DNA of 64,000 bases from NCBI GenBank assembly GCA_951230915.1, contig OX579642.1, forward strand, positions 8,990,001 to 9,054,000, written 5' to 3'. The number at the start of each line of letters is the position of its first letter. Position 1 is the stretch's first letter. Source of the DNA: Antitrichia curtipendula (lineage: Eukaryota > Streptophyta > Bryopsida > Hypnales > Leucodontaceae). This document shows positions 12,792-25,284 of this stretch, piece by piece. The notes below the pieces were generated by a model, which searched no databases, had not been told where the DNA came from, and saw only the letters and a program-made list of their open reading frames with translations. The translations under genes and the position numbers were made by a program.

Positions 12792-13427
12792 GCTTGCTAT
12801 GCTACGCATTCATCATTAGAATTTTATTAGAATTTTTATATATTAGATAAAATGCAGAACAATTTTTTTAATAAATCTTCAAATAAAAACTACTAAAATC
12901 TTTGTATAATTTTGTTTATAAAAAAGCATATATTGAAATGTATAATGGAAATTTATTGAATGATGAATGAAATATATGCAGTGGTGAATACTGTAAAAGA
13001 TACACATTTATTGTAATGCATTCAAAAGTTGACTCAATTGTTACGAACAATTGCAACCCAAAAACTTGGTGAATTGAAAAGAAAAACTTGTAAATCTCAA
13101 AAACTTCATGAACAACTTAATTGTTGTGAAATCCATAATCGCTTCAATTGAATAAATTTCTCAAGTCATTTGGTAGTAGCAATAGAATTTTGAAATCATA
13201 AAAGTTGTAAAAGTGATATTACAGAGGTGATTGCAAACTACTACTCTATTTCTGTAATATAACATTGTGTGAAAATATTATTTTTATGTATGCATGATTG
13301 AAAATACTTTTACAAAATATTAAAATTAATTATTTCAAAGACTTATTGAAATCATTATCATGCATTCTATTCAAATATACCAAAATTTTACTAGTATGTG
13401 ATTCAATGAATACGTAGCATAGCAAGC
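12792..13427. mobile_element. 636-bp inverted-repeat-ended element between two direct repeats
   Basis: The left end GCTTGCTATGCTACGCATTC (12792) and the reverse complement of the right end (GCTTGCTATGCTACGTATTC, ending 13427) match at 21 of 23 positions. Inside is a smaller foldback, GATATTACAGA ... TCTGTAATATA (about 13215-13262). No coding frame is seen. It looks like a MITE-class DNA element of unknown superfamily; no clean target duplication is evident right outside the inverted repeats. Confidence 0.5.
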
Positions 13428-13508
13428 ATGAATCCCTATTATTAATGGTAGCATTTGTGATATTACAGAGGGAGTTATGATTTTAGTACAATAGTATGAT
13501 TTGAATAG

Positions 13509-13707
13509 TAAGATAATATGTTCAATTACAATACTGTAATTTTATACTTTATCATTAGTCTCAAATCCCCCAAAATACGTTATTCCGTATCACTTTATGT
13601 TTCAATCCAAAAAATACTTTATACCCTCTATTAATGGAAACTGTCCATGTGTTAAAATTTATTAAAAAAATAAAGAAATAAAGTATGGATATATTTTTAT
13701 TTAGAAA
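13509..13707. repeat. 199-bp direct repeat, copy 2
   Basis: Second copy of the 12581-12779 repeat, in the same orientation. The boundaries are sharp on the right: sequence after TTTAGAAA is unrelated in the two copies. The gap between the copies is 729 bp. A small terminal-repeat retroelement is possible, but neither copy has TG..CA ends. Confidence 0.85.
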
Positions 13708-13709
13708 TA

Positions 13710-15840
13710 ACCTCAGGCGCACAGTTTGTTTAATTTAACCATCAAAAGGGATCCCAACTGAGTATAAATAACTTTATTTTCAGTAATCAATATAAAAAAA
13801 TGAGGATCTGAACAATGTTAGAATACTCTTCATATAATTGTAGATTCCATTTGTTTACTATTATTTTTGTAAGGTTATATATTAGCAACAAAAAATTGGT
13901 ACAATAAGATCCACCACTTTGACTGAAAAAAATATTCCATAATATCATTTAATATTCTCTGGGCTTAAGCATATTTCTAATATTCTTGAAGACTTTTTTT
14001 ATCTAATATATTAATTATTACAAGCGTTCCTTGTGCGGTTGTCACAATCAAAATGTAAGTAAAAATAATTTTTTAACTTTTTAATTCCAAGAAAAATTTG
14101 AAATTCAATAACTTTCACACCGTAGGTTCAAACAGTATAAAACAAATCCCATGCATTCTTCCTCGCAAAGAGCTTTCTAGTAGTACCAAGAACGCACACA
14201 ATGGATGCACGGTCAAGAAGATCTCACCATAACAAACAAAACAAAACAAACAAACAAACTACCATTACAAAAATTTGAACCCTACAGAAGGTCGTTTGAC
14301 ATGGCACTACCAGTGATTATGCGGGCTCAAAAGCATGTATATATATTTACCTCTTAAAAAAAAATTAATAATTTTTCAAATTGTAATTGCACTGCAGTAT
14401 GGAGTGTGGGTATTGGCAGTTATTGCCTCTTTTGGGGTGATAGTATAAAACCATGTTCAAATGCAATAGTAGGGTAATCAAACAATAAATTTTGCATACA
14501 TGGCACACCATCATTAGTCAAAAATGATTTTTACTTTCGTACATTGCATCGAACATATTACATGAAACACAAGAAGTGTTTCCATTGTCATAATTACACT
14601 AGAAGACTATTGAGCGCATTTTGGTCATCATAAACCATTGGAATATACATAGGAGCACATGCATTTTTTGCACCATCCTTAGCAACACTCTCTGCCAACC
14701 TTTTTTTATATTTTTTTTATTGTTCTTTTGTTGTATACAGTCTCTTTTTCAGCAGTACAATCTACTTTTCTTTGGGACTCTATTGTTGTCTATGCATCCA
14801 AATACCTATTTTTCTTGGTTGTTGCCTTCATGATTTGCAACATGGATGGTCCCATTTCTCACAATAACCGACAAGAGAGACTAGTGTCACAAAGAAACAA
14901 ACCACGAACCAAGTTCATGACTCACATCGTGACCAATTTGCACCAAAAACAGAAACATGGATTTTTATTGAGAATTTGAACACGCTTACATGCTCCAGTG
15001 ATAACCTTAGTCTTTTATCACTTTCACAACAACAAATTGGACATTAATTGGTAACTCACATTTAGAATTGACATCTAGATGCAATGCAGAAGATCGAGAT
15101 GTACTAAGTAGTAATGTAGTATCTACCTGGTGAATATTGTTTGATGCAGTATCATATGATTTGAAGATGTCAGGGTCAAAAAATGCAGTAGAAAACAATA
15201 TAGAATGCCAATAATAATGATTGTGCTATTTCATTACATCTATTAAAACTGAAAGTTAAGACTTCTATATATTGACCAAGAGTCTCTTTCAACTTGACAT
15301 GTAGACACTAGAGCCTTGAAATACATGAGACCAAATTACCTAAGGATATATGCAACGCAAAAAACGCAAAAAACGCAAATAATCTACTACTATTCAAGAT
15401 CTTGATTAAAGAAATATATTAGCAACATACCTATTACCTGGGCAACACATTCAATAACATTTTTTGTACTTAAGACTCTATAGGATTAGCTACACTTTAA
15501 ATTAGAATGTAAACCAACAAAAATTTGAAGGACCTGTACGTATCCTACGTTGTAATTTGAGAATTGAAATTTGCAAAGACCAGCTATTGAAAATATAATC
15601 ATCATTGCATTAACACCATCATTGCCTAAAAAATTATTGCATGTTAAATATTTGAATTATTTAATTTTCTATTTTGTTGACTGTGTAGAATGTTGATGAA
15701 ATGTTTACATAGTATTAGAGATGCTTTGCTATTTTGAATGCATTGGAGTTTCCAAGTGAGAAATTTTGGGTCATTATAACAGTATATGTTGATCTCGTGT
15801 TGGAAATCTTTTAGTCTTGGAAGACAATTCAGGTGCTCAT
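13710..15840. other. AT-rich spacer, no gene recognised
   Basis: Short open stretches on both strands (for example 14621-14979) have no conserved motif or codon bias that I can support. A short tandem of ACGCAAAAA occurs near 15355-15378. Confidence 0.5.
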
Positions 15841-15844
15841 AGGT

Positions 15845-16090
15845 ACTAACGGGGGGGTTTCAAGTCAAATCGCACAGCTCATGGGGTATTGTTTTCTTTT
15901 CAAATTGCATGATTAATGTTTTGTGAAACGGGGGTATTGTTTTATTTGAATTGCATGGCTATTGATTTTTCAAAAGGGTGGAATGTCTTCTTTTCGAAGT
16001 GCACAGTTGCTTGATTTTTCAAAGGAAGGTATTGTTATTTTTTCAAATTGCACAGATGTTGATTTTCCAAAAAGGGGGTTCAAGGCGGGG
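15845..16090. repeat. Minisatellite of about 60-65 bp units, around four copies
   Basis: The phrase TTTTCAAATTGCA(T/C), with variants, alternates with TTGATTTTTCAAA and GGGGGTATTGTT four times. Units start at about 15860, 15898, 15955 and 16020. G-runs (up to eight G) mark unit joints. Open frames across it are products of the repeat. Confidence 0.65.
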
Positions 16091-18832
16091 GTGCTTGACT
16101 ATTTTCATGAAATAGTCGATCAATCTTTTGCAAGGTTCATATGTTTCCTATATTTTTATTTTATTTTATTTTTATAAGTGAATATGAGTAATTGAGGTCC
16201 AAATAATAATTGAGGTTATATTGAAGAAAGACGACAAAGTTAACCCCAAAAGAACAAACTTGCCCAAGACGCATAATTTTAGGGTCAAACCTCAATTTCG
16301 TATTTTGGGATTTTTTAATTGTCTTAGAGCTTGACTAAGAAAATGGGATTTTAGTGCTTTATTTTATTTATTTTTTTCAAAATTTATTAATATTATAAGT
16401 TTGTGACACTTTGAAGGTAATCTTAGAAGCTTGAATTAATTCACCACTTTTAAACTTTTCTATCGAATTTATCTTGGTGTGAGCTTAAGTAATACATTGT
16501 AATGTTTATTACTATCATCTCTAATTTTGCTGAAAGTTTTATAATATTTTGAGTTTTTTCTGTAGGTAATGTGATTTTAATAAAAAAAATCATTTTTAAA
16601 AATTATATAAAATAAAAATAAAATTTTAATTATAAAAAATTGAAGTTGAATTTTGAATTTTTGAGTGATGGCATTTAGGTTGAGTGACCTCAAATTCAAG
16701 TGACGACCTTTGTTGATTATCTAAAGTGCACCAAGTGTGAAGAGTCACTTATTCACGACTTGACTATAAAGCCATGAGGTCAAATAACAAAAATGATGGA
16801 ATGAAGCAACAACTTAGCTATAGAACTATGAAGTCACACAACTAAAGTAATGAAATGAAGAAAGACAAGTGCATCCACGACTAATGTTCATATAATGTAT
16901 GTGTCCTTTCATCTACAATTGTAATATTTTAACAAAAATATAATCTTAACTTTTAAATGTTTAAGAGTTATTTAAGGCACAAATTTATTATAAATTAGTT
17001 TTGTGCATTGTATTGTATCATCAATAGTAAAAATGTTTAATAAGACTAATCTTGACAATATAGGTTGCACTTGAATACACCTATTTTCAATACAACATCT
17101 ATACAACATTTCAACACAACACATCAACATTTCAAAATGTTCACTTTGAAAATTCATATAGTTTATTCACTAGGCATGCTCTGTTCTTTATACTACAAGT
17201 GATGTCCAAATGAAGGTTTAATCTATAGTTAAAAATGTTATGGTATAAAAATGAATTTGCAATGTTATAAATATTTAATATTTTTGTGTGAAAATTATAA
17301 ATATTCAACCTATATTACAATCATTTCAAAAAAAAATACCCCCATGTCTTGTTCTCCAAAAATCTTGATGCCATTTTTTCATCAAAAATATTCAAAACTA
17401 CCATTTCCAGTGGAAAGAACAAATTTTGCATATCCAAATGTAGGATCCTCCTCTAGATTTGTATGAAAATGTGTAGAAGAATTTTGGGAAACCTTGAGCA
17501 AGTAGATTGCAAGATATATGCATTTAAACAACGTTGCTACACTAGATTATAAGACTTTGATGACTTTTAACTTGAAATTTTTGTACTACAAACTTTGAGT
17601 TAAATTTTCTTAAGTAAATTATTTTTTATGTTGAATAGTTAAACTTTTTGAATTAAATTTTTGTGCAACAAATTTAGATGGTACTTCATCAATTTCATGC
17701 ATCTAATGGATGTGACTGTTTTAATCCCTATAAGTCCCAAATTTATGTCACGTAATACTCTTAAAATAGATCCAAATTGCCAAGAACCTAAACAATTTGT
17801 CCACTATAATTTTTTTATATAATAGAATGGAGTGTAGCTATGTTATATTGCAGTTGATATTGATATTGACCACCTCAATAAAAATTCAAATTATTTGACT
17901 ACATAATTTAGTAAATAGTTGAGTTTGAAGTTTCATCTTAATTGATTGAAAAATATGGCATCGCACTTTTGGAAGTGTATTTTAGTGAGAATATTTTGAC
18001 ATTATAAAATTTGGATTTAGCAAAAGATAAAAGAGCTCATATTATTCTCTTAAACTTTTACAACACTCCATTCATATTTCATTTCTTGGTGGAGCAAACA
18101 ATACTAATATAGTAGGCATTGAAATGAAAATATTTTTGAGCAAATGACAAAAATTGACACATGATATTTTTTTGAATTTGCCCCTTCTACAAGGTACAAT
18201 AGCAACAATCCTAGGGTTCATTGAAGTTTTTAATGCACACCCTAAATTGAACAAGAAACCATGAATATAAACCACATTACATTACGCAACTTCAAAAAAT
18301 TCTACAAGAGAGCTTAACTCTAAATTTAATGAAACTACCACCATTGAATTTAATATATAGTCTATTTTTTTTTGTATGATTTTTTTTTTTAAAGAAATGT
18401 AAAATTTAGAATAGGTTGTTAAAATGAGAGTGACAATGACTAGTAAATGGTCACTTGGATCATTAGGGGTTAAAGATTAATTGTACATTTTTATTTTTTT
18501 ATTTTTCTAATAAACACTTTAAAATCACAACAATTTTTTTAAAATATGGCTTCTAACTAAATTTGGCATCAACAATTAAAGCAATCAAATAAATCCCTTT
18601 TTTAAAATAATATAAAATTTGCAAATTCAAAAGGTGGATACATCCAAAATCACAACCTACCTCAAACCACCATCATCATTCTATGCAGATCTCCAAAATC
18701 AGTATTTACTTATCAAGATTTTTTACTTATCAAGATTTGACACCATGGGGCCAAATTGCACCAATTAAAAACAGTATTTTTTTCATAGTAAAAATAAAGT
18801 ATTCTTTTTTTTCTTAAAATTTCTTTTTCTAT
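16091..18832. other. AT-rich spacer with one old family B fragment
   Basis: No gene seen. From about 17340 to 17690 the sequence follows the inverted family B order (CTTGATGCCATTTTTTCATC, AAAACTACCATTTCCAGTGG, ATATCCAAATGTAGGATCCT, AGTAGATTGCAAGATATATG), so it is a decayed, truncated copy. A lone TTAACCCCAAAAGAACAAAC at 16239 and ATTAGGGGTTAA near 18462 may be orphan termini. Confidence 0.45.
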
Positions 18833-19670
18833 CTAACCCCTTAAAGGACCATTGTCCCTTCGGGGGACAAATGGGATTTTGGGCAGGTACCTACTGACTT
18901 AATTTTTGTCGTGATTTTTTGAAACGTTTTTTGAAGATAGAAAAACTGCTAAGCTTTGCGTGAATCTAATTTTTTTTTTTTTCTAATTTTTTTTCTTATA
19001 GAATATATTTTTGTCTATGTGGAAAGCTTTGATTCATTTCATTTGAATTTGTTATGAGAAAGTTATGGACAATCTTGTTTTTTCGGGCACTTAGAGCATC
19101 TTTATGAAAAAATAACTTGTAGGATTCATTTCTGAATGAAATTTTTATAATTTAAAAAAAGAAAAGTTCCACAAGGTTTAGTTTTTTTGCTAGAACAATC
19201 TCACCATTGGGATTAGTGCTTTTTAATTCCATATAAAAGATATTAATATTTTAGATTTTTTTTCTATTTTGTACCTACTTCTACTTAACAATTTTTTTAA
19301 AAATGAAAACTAAGTTTTTTTGGAATTTTTTTTCCCTAGACTCTCAACTCAATTCTCCACTATAAAGATTAAAAGCTCAAAACTCTGTAGTGCAAAACAT
19401 TTAGGTTAAAAATGTTCAAAGTCATAAAATCTAGTCCTGCAATGTGCTGAAAAACTTGTTTTTTTCACTTTAAACGCAGATATCTTGCAATCTGTGCAGT
19501 CAAAAATTCTGAAATTTTTTCTACACATTTTCAGACTAGTTAGGTATATGATCCTACGGTTAGATGTGAGAAAAAAAAAACAATTTTCAGTTTTTTTTAC
19601 TCTTTGCTATAGAAATGGCAGTTTTGAGTGTTTTTTGGCAGAAAAATGGTCTTGATCCTTTAGGGGTTAA
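18833..19670 (+). mobile_element. TTAA/CCCC-terminated non-autonomous transposon, family B
   Basis: The left end CTAACCCCTTAAAGGACC (TTAA mutated to CTAA) is followed by the subterminal palindrome TTGTCCCTTCGGGGGACAA at 18852. The right end is CCTTTAGGGG + TTAA. Length is 838 bp. Internal landmarks are shared with all B copies: GGGCAGGTAC, AAAGTTATGGACAATCTTG, ACAATCTCACC[AG]TTGGGAT, ATCTTGCAATCTGTGCAGTC, GAAATGGCAGTTTTGAGTG. No protein is encoded. Confidence 0.75.
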
Positions 19671-19782
19671 AATGTGGATAGAAATTTGAATAGAAATGAG
19701 CAATTTTGGTTCTATAGCCAATAGATAAATGTAAATTAGAGTGCTTCATCAAATTATAAATGATCACCATCCCATCACTTTC

Positions 19783-20687
19783 TTAACCCCTAAACTCCCA
19801 TTGGCCCTACGAGGGCCAAAATGCAACCTTGGATAGGCTCATATAGTCTCAATCTTCATTGTAATTTTTTGAAACTTTTTGTGAAGCTAGAAAAATACAT
19901 AATCTTTATGGAAATATAATTTTTTATTTCAATCAGTGCCTGAGAACAAAAGTTATGGCACAATAAGCCGAAAACCAAGGTTGGTAAGTAGCATTAAAAA
20001 ATCACAAAAGGTCAAAATTTCCTAAAATTTTATATTTTTGTCTACATGTGAACCTTTAAATCATTCTATTTAGGCTAATGATGAGAAAGTTATGAACAAT
20101 CTTGTTACTTGGGCAATCTAAGCATCTCATTCAATAAATAACTTATAGAATTCATTTTTGAATGCAACTAACATTTTTTTCGAGAAAAATTGTTTGATAG
20201 GGTTAAATATGCTTTCTAGAACAATCTCACCGTTGGAATTATTGTATTTTAGTTCCATCTTAGAGATATTAACAATTCAATCTTTATTTCAATCTTAAAC
20301 CTGCTTCTACTTTTTTTAAATTTAAAGAATAAAAATCACGTGTATTTTTTTGAAAATTTCCTTGGACTTTCAATTCCATTTTTCCATTTAATAAATTTGA
20401 AGTTCAAAGTGTGTAGTGCAAGAAAATTCAACAAATGGCAGTTAAAACCATCTGAAATTGCAAGCCAAAACAAAACAAAAAATTTGAATGCTAATATCCT
20501 CCAATTTGTACGGTAAAATTTCATGAAATGTTTACCACATGATTTGAGACAAGTCAAATACAAGATCTTATATTTAGATTTATAGAAAAGTTATTTTTTC
20601 CTATTTCCTTTGGCAAATGTTGTTGAAATGGCAGTTTTGAGTGATTTTTGACAAAAAAAAAATGGCCTTGGGACTTTAGGGATTTAA
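19783..20687 (+). mobile_element. TTAA/CCCC-terminated non-autonomous transposon, family B (variant hairpin)
   Basis: The left end is TTAACCCCTAAACTCCCATT and the right end is decayed to GGACTTTAGGGATTTAA; 905 bp. The subterminal palindrome is TTGGCCCTACGAGGGCCAA, which differs from the family consensus at two stem pairs, both still paired. It lies 112 bp after the previous copy in the same orientation. Confidence 0.7.
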
Positions 20688-20804
20688 AAAGTAAACATAA
20701 AAGAAGCTTTAGTATTTAGCTATGTTGAAGAAATGATTTTATTAGAGCTACCATTAAAATATTTAATCCTTTGTAACTTTTGCATATGGTATTCCAAATG
20801 TCGC

Positions 20805-21731
20805 TTGACCCGTAAAGCCCCGAGGCCTTTTCTCCATCAAAACACACTCAAAACTGCCACTTCTATTGCAAAGAGCAAAAAACTATAAAAATTGTTTGTT
20901 TTTTTGCATATCTAACCGTAGGATCTCATACTAGACTAGTATGAGAATGTGTGCAAGAAATTTCAGAAACTTTGAACAAATAGATTGCAAGATATTTGCA
21001 TTCAAAGTGAAGAAAACAAGTTTTTTTGCACCTTGCTTGACTAGATTTTTGGGCTTTGAACCTATTTAACTTAAAAAATTTTGTATTGTTGATTTTGATT
21101 TTCTAAGTTTATATGTTGAATACTTCAGTTGAGAATCTAGGAAAAAAAATTCAAGAAAAAACACACTAAATTTTCACTCATTAAAAAATTGTTAAATAGA
21201 AGTAGGTTCAAGATTGAAGGAATAACTAAATCGTTAATAGCTCTAAGAAAAAATTGAAATACCATAATCCCAACAGTGAGATTGTTCTAGCAAGCAAATT
21301 CAACCTTGTCCAACAATTTTTTTCTGAAAATTGTAAAAATTGCATTCAAAAATGAATCCTAAAAGTTATTTTTTCAAGAAGATGCTTAGATTGCCCAAAA
21401 AACTAAGATTGTCCATAACTTTTTCATTATTAGTTTAAATAGAATGAATCAAAGCTTCAAATGTAGACAAAAAGACATAGATTTCGAAAAAAAAATTTAA
21501 GAAATTTATTTTGACTTTCTGTGATTTTTTTGTGCTGTCCGCCAAACTCTATTTTTGGCATAACTTTTTCTCTCAGGCATCATTTGAAATAAAAATTATA
21601 TATCCACAAAGCTCTCGCAGAACCGCACAACCTCAAAAAATCCCAAAAAAGTTCTCTACAAATTGAGGTCACAGGAACCTACCCGGACCCAAATTGTCCC
21701 CCGAGGGGACAAACAGGACTTTAGGGGTTAA
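20805..21731 (-). mobile_element. TTAA/CCCC-terminated non-autonomous transposon, family B (inverted copy)
   Basis: The left end TTGACCCGTAAAGCCCCGAG is slightly decayed; the right end GGACTTTAGGGG + TTAA is intact; 927 bp. Near its right end is TTGTCCCCCGAGGGGACAA, the B palindrome in inverted orientation. With the preceding copy at 19783-20687 it forms a large natural inverted repeat separated by 117 bp. Confidence 0.75.
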
Positions 21732-22535
21732 CCTCCTCTCATTTACCAACAAGAAAATTGTGAAAATTTGAGTCATTGCAATGAAATTCCGTTTCGTTTG
21801 TGCAAAATAATAATAATAACAACAATAATAATAAATTTATTAACTGATTGACCCAGTCTAATAATAATACAACTAGGCACAGTAGCCGAAAGTGGCGGTT
21901 TTGGGGGTACTACCCACCTATGCTCCCGCCAGTTCCCCAAGGCAGGAGCACCAAAGTGACGGGTGGGTGCGCATCCAGGGAACCAACTTGGGAGCGAAAA
22001 TCGAGGCATCATTTTCCAACTTCTTTCCTATTAGTCGGTTTTGGGGCCCGTCAGGAAATGATGAGTTTCCTATTTTTGCACAATGGACCCATTGACCCCC
22101 ACCCCCTAATTAATTTAAGAAGCCTAATTTAGACACCACCCACGACTTGGAGTTAAGTTAGTTTATGCCTTTATACCATGATTCCCCACTTATTCGCTAC
22201 AGTGGGCACTTTTCGTAGTGGTCCCCGCATTGCAATTTTAAATTTTTTTTTGGGAGGCACAAACAAATGGATGGAAATTGTCGGTCCCCACTTTGCAATT
22301 TGGGTAGGAAATTTTTTATTTTTTATTTTTGGTAGCCCCCCCGGCCCTCTACTGGATTTCTTCCAACTGTAAAGTATGTCCAGCCCCTTCTGCCGGCCCA
22401 TCAACTTATCCCTATTGAGCAAATGATTTGTCTTGTAATTAGGTTAATGTTTTTTTAAGTAATCCGTGGGGATCAATCCAAAAATTACACTTGAACAAAG
22501 CCACTGAGGTAGTCCGCTCTTACCGAGACGACCTT
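21732..22535. other. Unclassified GC-richer repeat-like patch
   Basis: A TAA microsatellite (21805-21840) precedes a GC-richer stretch (21880-22130) with short overlapping open frames in three phases and no recognisable product. I cannot assign it to a gene or a named element. Confidence 0.35.
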
Positions 22536-22560
22536 TTAACCCCTAAAAGGAGTGGGAGGT
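22536..22560. mobile_element. Orphan TTAA/CCCC terminus
   Basis: TTAACCCCTAAAAGGAGTGG has the family's terminal sequence, but downstream sequence does not follow family A or B and no matching TTTAGGGGTTAA lies at the expected distance. It may be a truncated or different subfamily. Confidence 0.35.
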
Positions 22561-22734
22561 TTTTTCAGGGAGACATTGTCAAAAACTGCATTTTTTTTGG
22601 TATGTTATTAAAAAATGAAAATGAAAACTTTTTTTTAATTTGGCTTCATGGCCATGTCTTAGCTTCTAGGACTGATAATTCCATTACGTGGAATCAGGAG
22701 GGTCCTCTAGTGTGTTCTTTCATTTAGGCTCCTT

Positions 22735-22860
22735 TCTTTTTGTTTTCTCTCCTTTGTTCTCTCGTTTTGCTCTTATCTCTTCATTTGTCCAGCCTTTGGC
22801 TTCGCGGTTACTTGTTTTCTTAATACAATGGTTCTCATTTGTTATCAAAAAAAAATAAAA
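22735..22860 (+). mobile_element. L1-like LINE 3' tail (5'-truncated)
   Basis: A T/C-rich stretch leads to TTTGTCCAGCCTTTGGCTTC, GTTACTTG, TTAATACAATGGTTCTCATT and TGTTATCAAAAAAAAATAAA. The final adenine run and the shared motif order with 28960-29103 and the inverted 1505-1660 copy indicate a retroposed 3' end. The 5' limit is uncertain. Confidence 0.55.
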
Positions 22861-24329
22861 AAAACTTTTTTTTGAAAACTCCAACCGTACATAACTATAC
22901 TAAAATGTTTTCTGTGTGGAAAAATGAAAAAATGTGTGGAAAAAATTCCAGCCAATTTCACTGCACGAATCAAAAGATTGAAAATGTTACTATGGTACAT
23001 AGTAACATTTCAAAGTTTGAAAAAAAAAAAATTTCATCACTGCCTAACAAGGATAGCAGACTTCGGGTCAATGAACGGGGAGTACCGGCAAACCCTTACA
23101 ACCTAGCTAGTTGATTTTTAGAATTTCCGATTGAGATAGAAAAGTTTCGGCAGAGGTTCCGGATGAAAAAAAAGTTTTTCGGAAATGGACCGGTTAAAAA
23201 AATAAAATGTCGGCTTTTTGCAGTCCATTGTAAGAACATTTCAGAAAATTACCGATTCAAAATACATAAAGCCGGATTTTAGCTGGCCAGGATTATACTT
23301 TGTAGGAAATTTTTTATATAGTAAACTAGGTACTAACCAACATTTTTTTTAGTGATTTAGCTTTTTCTAAGTAGTGGCGATAATTTTGGATGAACTTTCG
23401 ACAAGGTGGCTACTTCTATCCATCCTTGGGAGATAGAAATGACACTAAGCAAATAAACATTAGTGAATTATGGCTATATATAGAAATTGATGAGGAAAGC
23501 AGGGAGGCGACATATCCATCTTAATAGTAGATGTATGTTGGCAAGAATTGAAATTTTCAAAGCTAATTTTTGGCTTCTACATGTTTTGAATTATTGAATT
23601 TTGGCTACGTGTGAAGAAAAGTAGTGACAACGTATCACCTATTTTCAACAAATCAATGTTAACTAAAAGCAAAAGTTTTTTGTATTAACTACTATAATTT
23701 TTTTTAATTTTTTTTTTATGTTTATTATTTTTCTATTTTTTTCTATTTTATTTTAGAATTTATAAAAATAAAAATACTTCTATTATTACTTTGTGTATCA
23801 AGCTTCCAGGCTAGTATAAAAGGAACATGCTTCTAATATATTTTATTTTCATTTGTCAGTCATTTTCTTCTTCATATTTCTATGAAGATTGTTATATATT
23901 ACTTAGATGTTTGTTCTTTTTCTTTTCTATCAATTTCTATACAAGATATTTAAGTAGGATGTATAACTATTAATAATTATTTTGCAAAATAATATATTAT
24001 CTTAATATACATCTCTTATAATATTTGTAGAAAGATTGATTTATAAAGAACTAAATTAATATGTAATAGCATTATAATGACTTCTTAGTTGTTAAGAAGA
24101 AAAAAAATAAGGCAAGTGAAGGTGGTTTTGGAACATCAAATAAGTGGCAATTACATTAAAAATTCACAATTTTCCTTGATTTTTTAATTTGGATTAGATA
24201 TGATTATTGAACTTTGAAATCCAACCGGATAGATTTTTACTTTGAAGGAAAATTTCCGACTGGAATTGGACAATGGCGGCAATACTATCGGAAGAAAAAA
24301 ATATCTTCGGAAATTGGCCGGCCAATTTT
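22861..24329. other. AT-rich spacer with CCGG-containing repeat motifs
   Basis: Repeated CGGAAATGGACCGG-type phrases occur at about 23178 and 25308, with related forms near 24230-24325, suggesting an older element with an uncertain outline from about 23040 to 25370. The family A copy at 24330-25284 interrupts it. No coding frame is supported. Confidence 0.4.
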
Positions 24330-25284
24330 TTAACCCCTAAAGGTTTTTGACTATGTTTTCACAAAAAAAGCTCCCAAACTGCCATTTCTACTACAAGTAC
24401 CAAATTTTGGAAAAAAAACATTTTTGGACACATGTAACCGTAGGATCTTGTAGTAAACTAGTTTGAGAAGATGTGGAAAAAATTTCAGAAATTTCCACCG
24501 TGTAGATTGCAAGGTATTAGCATTTGAAGTGATAAAAACCCTTTTTTTGTCCCTGCAAAAAATAAGGCACAGTTGCACTTCACAAGGTCATATTTGTATG
24601 AAAAAATGTCCAAAATTGTGGTAATTCTTTGGATTCATTCTTCAAAGCAATTTAGCTACATGCTTGAAAAATTTCAGATCATTTGGAATTGTACAACATA
24701 TAGGAAAAAAATAGTAAGTAGAAAGAAGTAGAAAATGATTCAAAACACTAAATTGTGAGGGATTTAATTATGGAATTATAAAATGCCAATCCAAACGATT
24801 GTAATGTTGTAATAAACAATCTACACCTTGTGTTTATATTTTTTTCCAAAAATATTGAAAATTGAGTTAAATAAAGGACTTCAAAGTTTATTTTAGAATA
24901 GAGATTCCATAACTACCCACAAACTACCCACAACTAAAATTCCTCATAACTTTCATCTCATAAATCAAAGTGGAATGATTCAAAGCTTTCCTTGTGCACA
25001 TAAATCTAGAGAACCAATTTCAAATTTTTATTTCTCTAGAATATGATTTTTGAAGAAGTTTTTTTTGCTGCCCAAGCTGCCCGCCGAACAATGAAAACTA
25101 CATATCATACCATAACTTTTTAACCATGTGGTCAAAAGTTATGAAAATTGTTGGGCCCTAAAGCTACTCCTCGGGCACATCTTGTGTGAAAATTTCAAAG
25201 AAAAAAAATAAAAATTCCATTCGTGATGAGCTGCCCCAAAACGCTATGTTGTCAAAAAACGGTGTTTGGTCCTTTAGGGGTTAA
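24330..25284 (+). mobile_element. TTAA/CCCC-terminated non-autonomous transposon, family A (intact ends)
   Basis: The left end is TTAACCCCTAAAGGTTTTTG and the right end GGTCCTTTAGGGG + TTAA; 955 bp. Flanks outside TTAA are unrelated (left ..GGCCGGCCAATTTT, right ATAACCGGG..), so the duplicated target is TTAA only. Landmarks: CTGCCATTTCTACTAC, GTAGGATCTTGTAGTAAACT, GGACTTCAAAGTTTATTTTA and GCTACTCCTCGGGCACAT. No transposase frame exceeds 75 codons. Confidence 0.85.

Noticed and set aside
12581..13707. LTR retrotransposon defined by the 199-bp direct repeats.
   Set aside because: The repeats lack TG..CA ends, no primer-binding site or polypurine tract is evident, and the inner segment carries its own inverted ends.
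14621..14979. Overlapping hydrophobic open frames as a small membrane protein.
   Set aside because: The hydrophobicity comes from T-rich sequence. There is no conserved motif, and neither frame has flanking exon structure.
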